The notes: a model not told the origin generated them from the sequence alone. Positions 1-8,334 are shown, counted from the stretch's first letter. The stretch: 64,000 bases of DNA from Marinovum sp034669705 (GCF_034669705.1 NZ_JAXMOR010000011.1:1-64000); one strand, 5' to 3'. Numbers and translations are program-made.

Positions 1-40
1 CCAGAGGTCTTGGATCATCTGTCGTCTCCGGACATGACAC

Positions 41-68
41 GGCCCGAACCCCGCGAAGGGTCCGGGCC
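41..68 (-). terminator. Possible hairpin terminator downstream of cbiM
   Basis: An interrupted GC-rich inverted repeat pairs positions 41-46 with 63-68, then 48-51 with 58-61. It lies 23 bases past the cbiM stop on the leftward strand. No T-run follows on that strand, so it may only slow transcription or protect the mRNA end. Confidence 0.3.
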
Positions 69-90
69 GGATGTAGAGCCTTTGGCCCGA

Positions 91-768
91 TCAGCCGGCG
101 GTGAAGAGCCGCGGCGACAGGATGCGGGCAAAGCCGGTGTCGCGGGCGGATTTCGCCGCCGCCAGTGCGGCCAGGTCGACCAGCGGCTCGATCAGCACGA
201 CCATCATGTAGGCGCCGCCGAAGGCCAGCACCGACTGCATGACGTCGGCCGAGACGCCCTGGCCGTAGAACACCCAGAACGCCACCCAGGCGACCACGCC
301 GCCCTGGAAGGTGGCCGAGAATTTCAGAACGTCGGCGTATTTCAGGTCGGTGAAGGCGGTGCCGGCCGGCACCACGCGCCGCGCCAGCGCCGAGGCGGCA
401 AACAGCGGCACCAGCAGGGTGGTCACGTTGACGAAATACATCGGCAGGTCGGTGGGCGCAAAGAACATGCCCTGCAGCAGCAGGCCGAAGGCCAGGCCCA
501 GCGCGGCCGGGGCGGCGCCCAGCAGCAGGAACAGGGTGGTGCCGAGGATGAAGTGCACTTCGGACACGCCGACGACGAAATGCGGCAGCACCTCGAAGCA
601 GAGGAAGGTGCCAACGGTGGCCAGCGCGGCGCGCGCTGCAAAGGCGACGGGGTTGCTGGCGCGCAGATCGCTCAGCGCCAGCTTGGCGGTATAGCCGGCG
701 GCGCCGGCGGCGGTGACACTGGCAAGGCCCATTTTGGCGGCGTCGACAACGCCCGGTTCGATATGCAT
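91..768 (-). CDS. cbiM: CbiM-like cobalt ECF transporter permease
   Basis: This 225-residue hydrophobic protein starts with MHIEPGVV, the conserved N-terminus of CbiM-type cobalt transporter subunits, where an early His binds the metal in the known family. Several membrane segments follow, for example around VGVSEVHFILGTTLFLLLGA. I chose the ATG at 768 because it restores this N-terminus and is preceded by a GAAGGA ribosome site. The longer reading frame upstream runs into the riboswitch leader. The gene stands directly behind a B12 riboswitch, so it should be shut off when cobalamin is plentiful. Partner subunits (CbiN, CbiQ, CbiO or substitutes) would lie beyond the left edge. Confidence 0.88.
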   Translation of the reverse strand: MHIEPGVVDAAKMGLASVTAAGAAGYTAKLALSDLRASNPVAFAARAALATVGTFLCFEVLPHFVVGVSEVHFILGTTLFLLLGAAPAALGLAFGLLLQGMFFAPTDLPMYFVNVTTLLVPLFAASALARRVVPAGTAFTDLKYADVLKFSATFQGGVVAWVAFWVFYGQGVSADVMQSVLAFGGAYMMVVLIEPLVDLAALAAAKSARDTGFARILSPRLFTAG

Positions 769-787
769 GGTCAATCCTTCATACAGG

Positions 788-804
788 TGCTGCCCCTCCG
801 GCAG
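788..804 (-). promoter_or_regulatory. Leader hairpin between riboswitch and cbiM start
   Basis: Positions 788-793 and 799-804 form a near-perfect inverted repeat (GCTGCC with GGGCAGC on the leftward strand) with a GGAG-containing loop. It lies between the B12 box and the cbiM start. It could be part of the riboswitch expression platform. No T-run follows, so control of translation is more likely than termination. This is an inference from position only. Confidence 0.3.
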
Positions 805-837
805 CGGGATGGATCGGGCCGTGGCCCGGCGATGCAT

Positions 838-1005
838 GGCAGGTTTCCTGACTTGCGGGTCATTGCGCGCGAAGGCCCTTCCCAGCGTCGCCGCCAGTGG
901 TCATGCCTCTGCGCTCGCCGCTCACAGTTGCGGGGGCAGTCCGGGTCTTGCACCCGGTTCCCTGAGGTCACCAAGGTGACACCATGCCCCTCCGGTGTAG
1001 CCAGC
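838..1005 (-). promoter_or_regulatory. Cobalamin (B12) riboswitch upstream of cbiM
   Basis: Read leftward, this leader shows the hallmarks of the AdoCbl riboswitch family: GGGAACC near 956-964, a GGGTGCAAGACCC stem-loop near 942-957, the CCCCCGCAACTGTGAGC core at about 920-935, CCACTGG near 895-901, GGGAAGG near 875-881, and the B12 box AAGTCAGGAAACCTGCC at 838-854. The 5' boundary is approximate. It lies in the leader of cbiM and just beyond the end of cobA, so it should repress cobalt uptake when cobalamin binds. Confidence 0.93.
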
Positions 1006-1038
1006 GGCACGGGGCCGGGGCAAGCACAAACTGTCAAA

Positions 1039-1758
1039 TCAGCTCTCTGCCAGGGGTCCGTAGAGGATCAGCGCCGGCTGGTCGCCGGTTTCCCGCGCCA
1101 AACGGTCTGACAGCGCGCTCACGGTGTGGCGGCTGATCTGCTGGTCCGGCCGGCTGACCGCCTCGGCCAGAATCGCCGGCGTCTCGGGGGGCAGGCCGGC
1201 CGCGATCAGACGCGCCGCCAGTTTCGGAAAGGTGCGCTTGCCCATGAAGACCACGGTAGTCGCGCCCGGATCAGCCAGTGCCGCCATATTGACGTCTTCT
1301 GGCAGGGCACCGGTGACATCGTGACCGGTGACATATTGCACCCGCCGGGCGGTCAGCCTGCGGGTCAGCGGAATGCCCGCGGCGGCGGCGGCGGCATTGG
1401 CCGAGGGCACGCCGGGGATGATCTCGTAGGGGATGCCCGCGGCCTTGAGCGCGGTGATCTCTTCCTCGAGCCTGCCAAAGACGCCGCTGTCGCCGGATTT
1501 CAGCCGCACCACCCGCTGGTCGAGCTGCGCGTAATCCACCAGCAGCCGGCTGACATGGTCCTGTCGTGGCGAGGGCCGGCCGGCGCGCTTGCCCACGGCC
1601 ACCATGTCGGCGCCGCTGCGGGCATGGTCGAGGATCGGCCCAGACGACAGATCGTCGAACAGCACCGCGTCGGCGCGTTTCAACCGGTCGACCGCCTTGA
1701 GCGTCAATAGCTCCGGATCGCCGGGACCGGAAGAGACGAAGGAGACAAAGCCGGTCAT
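1039..1758 (-). CDS. cobA: Uroporphyrinogen-III C-methyltransferase
   Basis: A 239-residue SUMT-type enzyme that methylates uroporphyrinogen III twice with SAM to give precorrin-2, the branch point into cobalamin. It shows the tetrapyrrole methylase signatures: SGPGDPELLTLKA near the N-terminus, RLKSGDSGVFGR in the middle, then IPGVPSANAAAAAAGIPLT. There is no fused siroheme domain, so it is the CobA form rather than CysG. It is the last gene of the leftward cob run. Its ATG overlaps the cobB stop by four bases, which indicates translational coupling. Confidence 0.95.
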   Translation of the reverse strand: MTGFVSFVSSGPGDPELLTLKAVDRLKRADAVLFDDLSSGPILDHARSGADMVAVGKRAGRPSPRQDHVSRLLVDYAQLDQRVVRLKSGDSGVFGRLEEEITALKAAGIPYEIIPGVPSANAAAAAAGIPLTRRLTARRVQYVTGHDVTGALPEDVNMAALADPGATTVVFMGKRTFPKLAARLIAAGLPPETPAILAEAVSRPDQQISRHTVSALSDRLARETGDQPALILYGPLAES

Positions 1759-3065
1759 TGCGGATCCTCGCCGGTGATCAGGTGAAAGAAGGTGCCGGTG
1801 ACCGTGCCGCGGGTCGAGCCGGTCTCGGGCACCGGGGTGCCATCGGCGTCGGTGACCTGCGCCAACGGCGTGTCGGGCTGGTCGAGGATCGTCGAGTAGT
1901 GGAACTCGTGGCCGCGCAGCGCCGCCCCGGCGTCAAACCCGGGCATCGGTGCACTCAGCGTGGCGCGGCGATAACCGAGGTGGAACTTGCGGGTCTCATA
2001 GGAGGTCACCAGCCCGAGCAACCCGGCCATCTCGTGGCGGGTCCCCTGCCTGTCGATCAGCGCCGCCCCAAGCGCCATGTAGCCGCCGCATTCGCCATGC
2101 ACCGGCTTGCTCTCGGCGTGTTTGCGCAGGGCGGCGCGGAACCTGGTGGCTGCGGCCAGCGTGCCGGCGTGCAACTCGGGATAGCCACCGGGGAGCCAGA
2201 CCAGATCGGCCCCCGGATCCGGAACCTCGTCTTCCAGCGGCGAGAATGGCCGGATCTCGGCCCCCGCCGCCTGCCAGCCTTCGAGCAGATGCGGATAGGT
2301 GAAGCTGAAGGCCGCGTCGCGGGCGATGGCGATGCGCTGTGCCGGGGGGCGGGGCAGGGCAGCAGGCGCGGGCAGGGCATGGCCCCGCGCCGCCGCCTTG
2401 ATCGCCTCCAGATCGACGTTCTCGCGCAGGAAGCTGGCATAGCCGGCGATGGCGGCTTCGAGGTCGGGGTGCTCCACCGCCTGGATCAGCCCGAGATGGC
2501 GTTCCGGCAGGGTCAGGTCGCCGCGCCGCGGCAGCACCCCCAGCACCGGCATCCCGGCGCGTTCCATCCCCAGCCGGGTCAGCCGTTCGTGGCGGGGCGA
2601 GGCGCAGCGGTTGAGGATCACCCCGGCGAAGGGCAGGTCGGGCATGTACTGCCGGAACCCCAGTGCCGTGGCCGCCGCCGATTGCGCCTGCCCGCCGACG
2701 TCGAGCACCAGCACCACCGGCCAGCCCATCGCCTGCGCGGTCTCGGCGCTGGAGCCAAAGCCCTGCTGGCCGCGTGTCGCCACCCCGTCGTAGAGCCCCA
2801 TCGAGCCCTCGGCGATGCAGATGTCGGCGCCCGCGGCCTGACCGGCGATCGCCTGCCACAACCCCGGCCCCATCGCCCAGCTGTCGAGGTTGAAACTGTG
2901 CCGCCCCGAGGCCGCGCGATGAAACGCCGGGTCGATGTAATCGGGGCCAGACTTGAACGGTTGCACCACCATCCCCTCCTCGGCCAGCGCCCGCAGCAGC
3001 CCGAGCATCACCGTGGTCTTGCCGGTGCCCGAGGAGGGGGCGGAGATCAGCAGCCCGGCGCTCAT
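1755..3065 (-). CDS. cobB: Hydrogenobyrinic acid a,c-diamide synthase
   Basis: A 436-residue CobB/CbiA amidotransferase that uses glutamine and ATP to amidate the a and c side chains of hydrogenobyrinate. A Walker A loop (SSGTGKTT, about residues 11-18) opens a dethiobiotin-synthetase-like domain. The C-terminal class-I glutaminase domain carries the nucleophile in HGECGGYM and a GHEFHYS motif. The start at 3065 gives the MSAGLLISAPSSGTGKT N-terminus and overlaps the cobM stop by four bases. In the aerobic pathway its product is the substrate of the CobN chelatase encoded in the same run. Confidence 0.95.
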   Translation of the reverse strand: MSAGLLISAPSSGTGKTTVMLGLLRALAEEGMVVQPFKSGPDYIDPAFHRAASGRHSFNLDSWAMGPGLWQAIAGQAAGADICIAEGSMGLYDGVATRGQQGFGSSAETAQAMGWPVVLVLDVGGQAQSAAATALGFRQYMPDLPFAGVILNRCASPRHERLTRLGMERAGMPVLGVLPRRGDLTLPERHLGLIQAVEHPDLEAAIAGYASFLRENVDLEAIKAAARGHALPAPAALPRPPAQRIAIARDAAFSFTYPHLLEGWQAAGAEIRPFSPLEDEVPDPGADLVWLPGGYPELHAGTLAAATRFRAALRKHAESKPVHGECGGYMALGAALIDRQGTRHEMAGLLGLVTSYETRKFHLGYRRATLSAPMPGFDAGAALRGHEFHYSTILDQPDTPLAQVTDADGTPVPETGSTRGTVTGTFFHLITGEDPQ

Positions 3066-3877
3066 GACGTGGTCTCGCTCTCGGTCTCGGTGTCCGGGGT
3101 CCAGTCCGACCATGCGCTCTCGGCGCTTTGCGGCCGGTAGCGGCGGTCATAGTCCACCGCGTAAAGACAGCTCTCGTCAAAGCCTTCGCCGGCCAGCGCC
3201 GGTCCGACGAGGATCAGCGCGGTGCGGGTGATGCCCTCGGCCAGCCGGTCCGCGATATCGGCCAGCGTGCCGCGGATGATCTGCTGGTCCGGCCAGCTGG
3301 CACGATAGACCACCGCAACCGGGCAGGCGGCGCCATAGGCGGGGGTCAGGTCGGCGACCACGGTCTCAAGATTCTGGATCGACAGATGGATCGCCAGGGT
3401 CGCGCCGGTGGCGGCGAAATTGGTCAACGTCTCGCCCGCCGGCATCTTCGAGGCGCGGCCCGGCGTGCGGGTCAGCACCACCGATTGCGCCAGCCCCGGC
3501 AGGGTCAGCTCGGCGCCAAGCGCGGCGGCGGCGGCGGCAAAAGCCGGCACCCCGGGGGTGACGGAAACGGGGATATCCAGAGCGCGCAACCGGCGCAGCT
3601 GTTCACCCATCGCCGACCAGACCGAGAGATCGCCGGAATGCAGCCGCGCCACATCCTGTCCGGCGTCATGGGCGGCGCGGATCTCGGCGATGATCTCGTC
3701 AAGGCTCAGCGGCGCGGTATTGACGATCCGCGCGTCCTCCGGGCAATGCGCCAGCACCGCCTCGGGCACCAGCGAGCCGGCATAGAGACAGACCGGGCAG
3801 CTGGCGATGATGTCGCGGCCGCGCAGGGTGAGCAGGTCGGGCGCGCCGGGGCCGGCGCCGATGAAATGAACGGTCAT
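3062..3877 (-). CDS. cobM: Precorrin-4 C11-methyltransferase
   Basis: A 271-residue tetrapyrrole methylase. It opens with MTVHFIGAGPGAPDLLTLRG, which is typical of CobM/CbiF, and contains RLHSGDLSVWSAMGEQ and VTPGVPAFAAAAAALGAELTLP, the SAM-binding and substrate-cleft motifs of this subfamily. It adds the C-11 methyl group to precorrin-4. ATGA overlaps join it to cobE upstream and cobB downstream. The C-terminus ends in a run of Thr, Glu and Ser residues that looks disordered. Confidence 0.95.
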   Translation of the reverse strand: MTVHFIGAGPGAPDLLTLRGRDIIASCPVCLYAGSLVPEAVLAHCPEDARIVNTAPLSLDEIIAEIRAAHDAGQDVARLHSGDLSVWSAMGEQLRRLRALDIPVSVTPGVPAFAAAAAALGAELTLPGLAQSVVLTRTPGRASKMPAGETLTNFAATGATLAIHLSIQNLETVVADLTPAYGAACPVAVVYRASWPDQQIIRGTLADIADRLAEGITRTALILVGPALAGEGFDESCLYAVDYDRRYRPQSAESAWSDWTPDTETESETTS

Positions 3878-4242
3878 GGGGTCTTTCCTTGGGCGGACGA
3901 CCGGGCCAGCGCACAGGTCGCCAGCCGGTCGGATGAGAAGGTGCGCGGCGCGATCAGCCGCGCACCGGGGCCGGCCGCGGCCAATGCTGCGGCCTCGGCG
4001 ACAGAGCCGGTGCCGCGGGTGGTTTGCGAGGCGGCGGAGCGGGTGGTCGTGTCCTGCGCGGTCAACGCCTCGGCGGAGACGCGGCGCAGCGGCAAGCCGA
4101 GGTCATCGGCCAGCGGCGCAAGCTGCGCCGCCTTGTCGTGGGCGGTGGCCAGCGCCTCCGGCGTGCCACCGGTCTGCGCCAGCGCGTCACGCAGCGAGGC
4201 CAGCGTGGCGCGGGTGGAAAAGCCGAAGCCCGCGACGATCAT
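3874..4242 (-). CDS. cobE: CobE/CbiG C-terminal-type protein
   Basis: A 122-residue protein matching the stand-alone CobE form of the CbiG C-terminal domain. It opens with MIVAGFGFSTRATLASLRDAL, and its C-terminal half holds a typical GTGSVAEAAALAAAG segment. CobE is required for aerobic B12 synthesis, but its exact chemistry is not settled; binding of a pathway intermediate has been proposed. The ATG at 4242 overlaps the cobL stop and gives the conserved N-terminus. It lies between cobL and cobM, which act nearby in the pathway. Confidence 0.85.
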   Translation of the reverse strand: MIVAGFGFSTRATLASLRDALAQTGGTPEALATAHDKAAQLAPLADDLGLPLRRVSAEALTAQDTTTRSAASQTTRGTGSVAEAAALAAAGPGARLIAPRTFSSDRLATCALARSSAQGKTP

Positions 4243-5420
4243 GGAAAGCTCCACTGGGTGATCGGAAACGCCTGTTTCCAGCCGCGTTTCGGCCCGATGG
4301 CCACGGTCTCGGAGATCTCCACCCGCATCAGCCGGCCGCCACGCCGCGCCTGCGCCGCCACCAGCAGCGCCTCGCTTTCCAGCGTCACCGCATTGGCGAC
4401 GATGCGGGTGTCCAGCGGCTCCAGCGCCGCGAGCAATGCCTCCGACAGCCCGCCGCCGATGAAAACCGCATCGGGCCTCGGCAGATCCATCAGGGCGTCG
4501 GGCGCCTTGCCCTTCACAACCCTCAGCCGGTCGACGCCGAGCGCGCGGGCGTTGCCCTCGATCAGCGCGATCCTGTCAGCGCGGGGCTCGATCGCGGTGG
4601 CCTGCAGGCTCGCATCCGACAGCAGCCATTCGATCCCGATGGACCCCGACCCACCGCCGATATCCCACAGATGCTCGCCCGGCCGCGGGGCCAGCGCCGA
4701 GAGGGTCAGCGCCCGCACCGGACGTTTGGTCATCACCCCGTCGCTGTCGAACAGCGCATCCGGCAGACCGCTGGCGCGCGGCAGCACCGCGCCTGCCCCT
4801 GCCACTTCGACGCCGACGCAGACCGGGTGGGCGAAGACCCCCTCCAGCGTTTCGGCCGAACCGTCTGTCACCCGCTCGCGCGGCCCGCCGAGCGCCTGCA
4901 TCACCGTCACCTCCGAGGCGCCAAAGCCGGTCTCGCGCAGGTAGGCGGCAAGCGCGGCCACGGCATCGCCATCGCGCAGCAGCAGGATCATCCGGGCGCC
5001 CGGCGCGAGATGCGGCCGCAACCGGCTCAGCGGCGCGGCATGCAGGCCAAGGCAGAGCGTGCGCTCCAGCGGCCAGCCCAGCCGGCTTGCGGCCAGCGAA
5101 AAGGTCGAGCGGCCGGGAAAGGCGCGCCATTCGCCCGGCGCCAGATCGCGGGTCAGGGTGGTGCCGGCGCCGAACCAGAAGGGATCGCCCGAGGCCAGCA
5201 CCACCACCGGCCTTCCGCGCAGGGCCATCACCTCGGCGACGCCCTGGGCAAACGGCACCGGCCATTCGATGATCCGGGCGCCGGTCTCGATCAGCGACAG
5301 GTGCCGCGGCGGGCCGATGACGATTTCCGCCGTCGCCAGCGCGGAACGGCTTGCAGCGCAGAGCCCGGCCGGGCCATCTTCGCCCAGACCGATGATCGTC
5401 AGCCAGGGAGCCTCAGCCAT
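4239..5420 (-). CDS. cobL: Precorrin-6Y C5,15-methyltransferase (decarboxylating)
   Basis: A 393-residue two-domain enzyme. The N-terminal half is a tetrapyrrole methylase (WLTIIGLGEDGPAGL, then LASGDPFWFGAGTTL). The C-terminal half is a Rossmann methyltransferase (LWDIGGGSGSIGIEW, then PDAVFIGGGLSEALL). It methylates C-5 and C-15 and removes the acetate carboxyl of precorrin-6B to give precorrin-8. I chose the ATG at 5420, which gives MAEAPWLTIIGLGEDG; the upstream extension is poor sequence lying inside cobK. That ATG overlaps the ATG of cobK on the other strand, so cobL has no private upstream region and probably depends on read-through past cobK. Confidence 0.95.
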   Translation of the reverse strand: MAEAPWLTIIGLGEDGPAGLCAASRSALATAEIVIGPPRHLSLIETGARIIEWPVPFAQGVAEVMALRGRPVVVLASGDPFWFGAGTTLTRDLAPGEWRAFPGRSTFSLAASRLGWPLERTLCLGLHAAPLSRLRPHLAPGARMILLLRDGDAVAALAAYLRETGFGASEVTVMQALGGPRERVTDGSAETLEGVFAHPVCVGVEVAGAGAVLPRASGLPDALFDSDGVMTKRPVRALTLSALAPRPGEHLWDIGGGSGSIGIEWLLSDASLQATAIEPRADRIALIEGNARALGVDRLRVVKGKAPDALMDLPRPDAVFIGGGLSEALLAALEPLDTRIVANAVTLESEALLVAAQARRGGRLMRVEISETVAIGPKRGWKQAFPITQWSFP

Positions 5421-6171
5421 GACCGTGAACCTTCTGATCCTCGGCGGCACCACCGAGGCCCGCAGGCTGGCCAGCGCCGTGGCCGAGGCCGGTCTGCGCG
5501 GCACGGTCTCGCTCGCCGGTCGGGTGGAGCGGCCGGCGCCGCAAGGCCTGCCGCTGCGCTCGGGCGGGTTTGGCGGCATCGCGGGGCTGGCAGGCTACCT
5601 GCGCGAGACTGCCGTGACCCATGTGATTGACGGCACCCATCCCTTTGCCGCGCAGATGAGCGCCAATGCGGTCGCCGCCTGCGCCGAGACCGGCGTGCCA
5701 TTGCTGGCGCTGACCCGGCCTGCCTGGGAACAAGGGCCTGAGGACCACTGGATCCGCGTGCCCGACATCGCCGGCGCGGTGGCGGAGCTCGACCGGCCGG
5801 CGGCGCGGGTGATGCTCGCCGTCGGGCGCATGCATCTGGCGGAGTTCGCGCCGAACCCGCAGCATGCCTACCTGTTGCGGCTGGTCGACCCGCCCGCCGA
5901 ACCGCTGCCTTTTCCCGAGCATCACGTGGTGGTCGATCGCGGGCCCTTTACCCGCGACGCCGACCTGAAGCTGCTGACAGACCATCGCATCGAGCTGGTG
6001 GTCTCGAAGAACGCCGGCGGCAGCGGCGCGCGCGCCAAGATCGACGCAGCCCGTGCGCTCGGCCTGCCGGTGATCATGATCGACCGGCCGGCGATCCCGC
6101 CGCGCGCCGAGGCGCATTCCGTCGAGGCGGCGCTGGCCTGGCTTCATGGCGCGACCGAGCGGGGGGTATAG
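5419..6171 (+). CDS. cobK: Precorrin-6A reductase
   Basis: A 250-residue CobK/CbiJ reductase that uses NADPH to reduce precorrin-6A. It has the N-terminal LILGGTTEARRLASAV nucleotide-binding motif, the signature DGTHPFAAQMSANAV, and a C-terminal VSKNAGGSGARAKIDAA segment. It is the only rightward gene between 1 and 14.7 kb. Its ATG at 5419 shares two bases with the cobL ATG on the opposite strand, and its 3' end overlaps the cobJ 3' end by 28 bases. A promoter for it would have to lie inside the cobL coding region. The protein itself looks intact. Confidence 0.95.
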   Translation: MTVNLLILGGTTEARRLASAVAEAGLRGTVSLAGRVERPAPQGLPLRSGGFGGIAGLAGYLRETAVTHVIDGTHPFAAQMSANAVAACAETGVPLLALTRPAWEQGPEDHWIRVPDIAGAVAELDRPAARVMLAVGRMHLAEFAPNPQHAYLLRLVDPPAEPLPFPEHHVVVDRGPFTRDADLKLLTDHRIELVVSKNAGGSGARAKIDAARALGLPVIMIDRPAIPPRAEAHSVEAALAWLHGATERGV

Positions 6172-6896
6172 ACGAAGGGCGCGCCGTCCCGCGCGATCAC
6201 CCGGGTGGTCGCGCTGCCGACGATGACCACGGTGCGCATGTCGGCCATTTCGGGCCGGCAGTCGGGCAGCGGTACCACCCGCAACGCCTCGTCGGGGGTG
6301 CTGACGGCGCGGGCAAAGATCACCGGGCGGGCGTCGCCGCAGGCGTCTTTCAGAATGTCGAGCGTGCGCACAAAGCCCTCGGGCCGCGATTTCGAGCGCG
6401 GGTTGTAGAAGGCCATGGCGAAATCCGCCTCGACCGCCAGCCGCAGGCGTTTCTCGATCAGCGCCCAGGGCTTGAGGTTGTCCGACAGGTTGATGGCGCA
6501 GAAATCATGCCCCAGCGGGGCGCCGGCGCGGGCGGCGGCGGCGAGCATGGCGGTGATGCCGGGCAGCACGCGAATGTCGAGATCGCGCCAGGCGTCCGGC
6601 CCGGCCTCCACCGCCTCGAAGACCGCCGAGGCCATGGCAAAGACGCCGGGATCGCCCGAGGAGACCACGACGACGCGCCGCCCTTCGCTGGCCATCTCCA
6701 GCGCATGGCGCGAGCGGTCGAGCTCGACCCGGTTGTCCGACGGGTGCAGGGTCAGCCCCGGCCGCGCGGCAACCCGCGCGACATAAGGGATATAGCCCAC
6801 CACATCGGTGGCCTCCGCCAGCGCGGCGCTGACCTCGGGGGTGACGAGGGCCTCGGCGCCGGGGCCGAGACCGGCGATGGTGACACTGCCGCTCAT
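6144..6896 (-). CDS. cobJ: Precorrin-3B C17-methyltransferase
   Basis: A 250-residue tetrapyrrole methylase of the CobJ/CbiH type, which methylates C-17 and contracts the ring. Supporting motifs are TIAGLGPGAEALVTPEV at the N-terminus, VVVVSSGDPGVFAMASAV, VLPGITAMLAAAARAGAPLG, and DFCAINLSDNLKPW, which is highly typical of CobJ. It overlaps cobI by an ATGA junction upstream. Its last 28 bases overlap the end of the opposing cobK. Confidence 0.95.
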   Translation of the reverse strand: MSGSVTIAGLGPGAEALVTPEVSAALAEATDVVGYIPYVARVAARPGLTLHPSDNRVELDRSRHALEMASEGRRVVVVSSGDPGVFAMASAVFEAVEAGPDAWRDLDIRVLPGITAMLAAAARAGAPLGHDFCAINLSDNLKPWALIEKRLRLAVEADFAMAFYNPRSKSRPEGFVRTLDILKDACGDARPVIFARAVSTPDEALRVVPLPDCRPEMADMRTVVIVGSATTRVIARDGAPFVYTPRSVAP

Positions 6897-7708
6897 GGCC
6901 GCCGCCCCTGTCCATGCACCACGATGATCGAGAAATAGGGGGTGATCTTGTCCTCGGCCTCGGAGAGCCGCTGCACCGTCTCGCCGGGCATGGCGGCATA
7001 TTCCACCAGCCAGGCGGCGTCATAGCGCCCGGCCTGCTTCAGGGCGCGGCGGATCTTGTCGATGTTGCGGCCGATCTTCATCACCACCAGCGCATCCGCC
7101 CGTTGCATATGGTCGACCAGCTCGGCCTCCGGCAGGGTGCCCATCAGCGTCGAGAGCACATCATCGCCCCAGGTGATCGGCGCGCCGGTCGCGGCCCAGG
7201 CGGCGGACATGCCGGTGATCGCCGGCACCACCTCGACCGGGCAGGTCGCGCTCAACCGGCTGTGCAGATGCATGAAGGAGCCATAGAAGAACGGATCGCC
7301 CTCTGAGACCACCACCACCTCCTCGCCCGCCTGCGACAGCGCCCGCAGCCGTGCGGCGCTCTCTTCGTAGAAGGCCGAGAGCAGTTCGTTATACCGTGGA
7401 TCGCTCAGCGGGATTTCGGTGGTGACGGGGTATTCCATCGCAATCTCGGAAACATCCGCCCGCAGCATGCCGTCGATAATGCGCCGCGCCTGGCCCTCGC
7501 GGCCGGCCTTGCGAAAGAACGCCACATGGCGGGCCTCGCGCAGCAGCCGGTCGGCCTTGACCGACATCAGCTCGGGATCGCCGGGGCCGAGGCCGACGCC
7601 CCAGATGGTGCCAAGATCGGGGCCGCGCCTGGAAGCGGGATCAGGGCCGAGATCAGAGCCGAGATCGGGGGCATGATTGGGGCCAAGATTGGAGGCAAAC
7701 GCGGTCAT
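6893..7708 (-). CDS. cobI: Precorrin-2 C20-methyltransferase with repeat-built N-terminus
   Basis: A 271-residue CobI. The methylase core starts at about residue 40 with GVGLGPGDPELMSVKA, followed by VVSEGDPFFYGSFMHLH and VVPAITGMSAAWA, all typical of CobI/CbiL. It converts precorrin-2 to precorrin-3A. About 35 residues ahead of the core are low-complexity tetrapeptide units rich in Gly, Pro, Asp and Leu, encoded by imperfect 12-base DNA repeats. Family members usually start close to the GxGPGDPEL motif. The ATG at 7708 overlaps the cobH stop and is the best-supported start, so the extension is probably translated. Confidence 0.93.
   Translation of the reverse strand: MTAFASNLGPNHAPDLGSDLGPDPASRRGPDLGTIWGVGLGPGDPELMSVKADRLLREARHVAFFRKAGREGQARRIIDGMLRADVSEIAMEYPVTTEIPLSDPRYNELLSAFYEESAARLRALSQAGEEVVVVSEGDPFFYGSFMHLHSRLSATCPVEVVPAITGMSAAWAATGAPITWGDDVLSTLMGTLPEAELVDHMQRADALVVMKIGRNIDKIRRALKQAGRYDAAWLVEYAAMPGETVQRLSEAEDKITPYFSIIVVHGQGRRP
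7635..7694 (-). repeat. Imperfect 12-base tandem repeats in cobI 5' end
   Basis: Five adjoining 12-base units (for example CCGAGATCAGAG, CCGAGATCGGGG, GCATGATTGGGG, CCAAGATTGGAG) fill 7635-7694. Read leftward they encode the tetrapeptides SNLG, PNHA, PDLG, SDLG and PDPA near the CobI N-terminus. The unit length is a multiple of three, so changes in copy number keep the frame. Confidence 0.75.
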
Positions 7709-8334
7709 TCGGCGCGGCTCGCGATGGCGTTGATCGCGGCGACGGTGATCGCGCTGCCACCGAGGCGCCCCTCGACGATGCAGCAGGGCACCGGCTGATC
7801 GGCCCAGAGCGCATCCTTGCTCTCGCGCGCGCCGACAAAGCCGACCGGGCAGCCGATGATCGCCGCCGGGCGCGGGCAATCGGGGTCTTCGATCATGTTG
7901 AGCAGGTGGAAGAGCGCGGTGGGCGCATTGCCGATCGCCACCAGCGCGCCTGCGAGCTTTGGCCGCCAGAGCTCCAGCGCCGCGGCCGAACGGGTGTTGC
8001 CCATCTCGCGCGCCAAATCGTGGATGCCCTCGGCCTGCAGCGTGCAGAGCACGGCGTTGTCAGCTGGCAATCGCGCCCGGGTCACCCCTTCGGAAACCAT
8101 GCGCGCATCGCAAAGGATCGGTGCGCCACCCGCCACCGCTTCGCGGGCGATGCGGGCGAAACCGGGGGAAAAGCGGATGTGCTCCTCGAGCCCCACCATG
8201 CCGGCGGCGTGGATCATCCGCACCGCGATCGGCTCTTCCTCGGGGTCGAACCGCGCCAGATCGGCCTCGGCCCGGATGGTGGCAAAGCTCTGGCGATAGA
8301 TGGCGGCGCCGTCTTTTTCGTAATCGTAGGGCAT
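7705..8334 (-). CDS. cobH: Precorrin-8X methylmutase
   Basis: A 209-residue CobH that moves the C-11 methyl group to C-12, giving hydrogenobyrinic acid. The catalytic-His segment RMIHAAGMVG is present near residue 40, followed by ILCDARMVSEGV and the conserved AIGNAPTALFHL and GCPVGFVGARESK motifs. The length is normal for the family. The ATG at 8334 is immediately next to the cobG stop, within the cobG-H-I-J part of the leftward operon. Confidence 0.96.
   Translation of the reverse strand: MPYDYEKDGAAIYRQSFATIRAEADLARFDPEEEPIAVRMIHAAGMVGLEEHIRFSPGFARIAREAVAGGAPILCDARMVSEGVTRARLPADNAVLCTLQAEGIHDLAREMGNTRSAAALELWRPKLAGALVAIGNAPTALFHLLNMIEDPDCPRPAAIIGCPVGFVGARESKDALWADQPVPCCIVEGRLGGSAITVAAINAIASRAE

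Noticed and set aside
10..1110. Long rightward reading frame across cbiM and the riboswitch
   Set aside because: It is the antisense shadow of GC-rich coding DNA, with Gln/Gly/Arg-rich composition and no recognisable domain; cbiM is clearly the real gene.
5419..6171. cobK orientation as an inversion with a broken gene
   Set aside because: cobK is full length with all motifs and tidy overlaps on both sides, and no repeat ends flank it.
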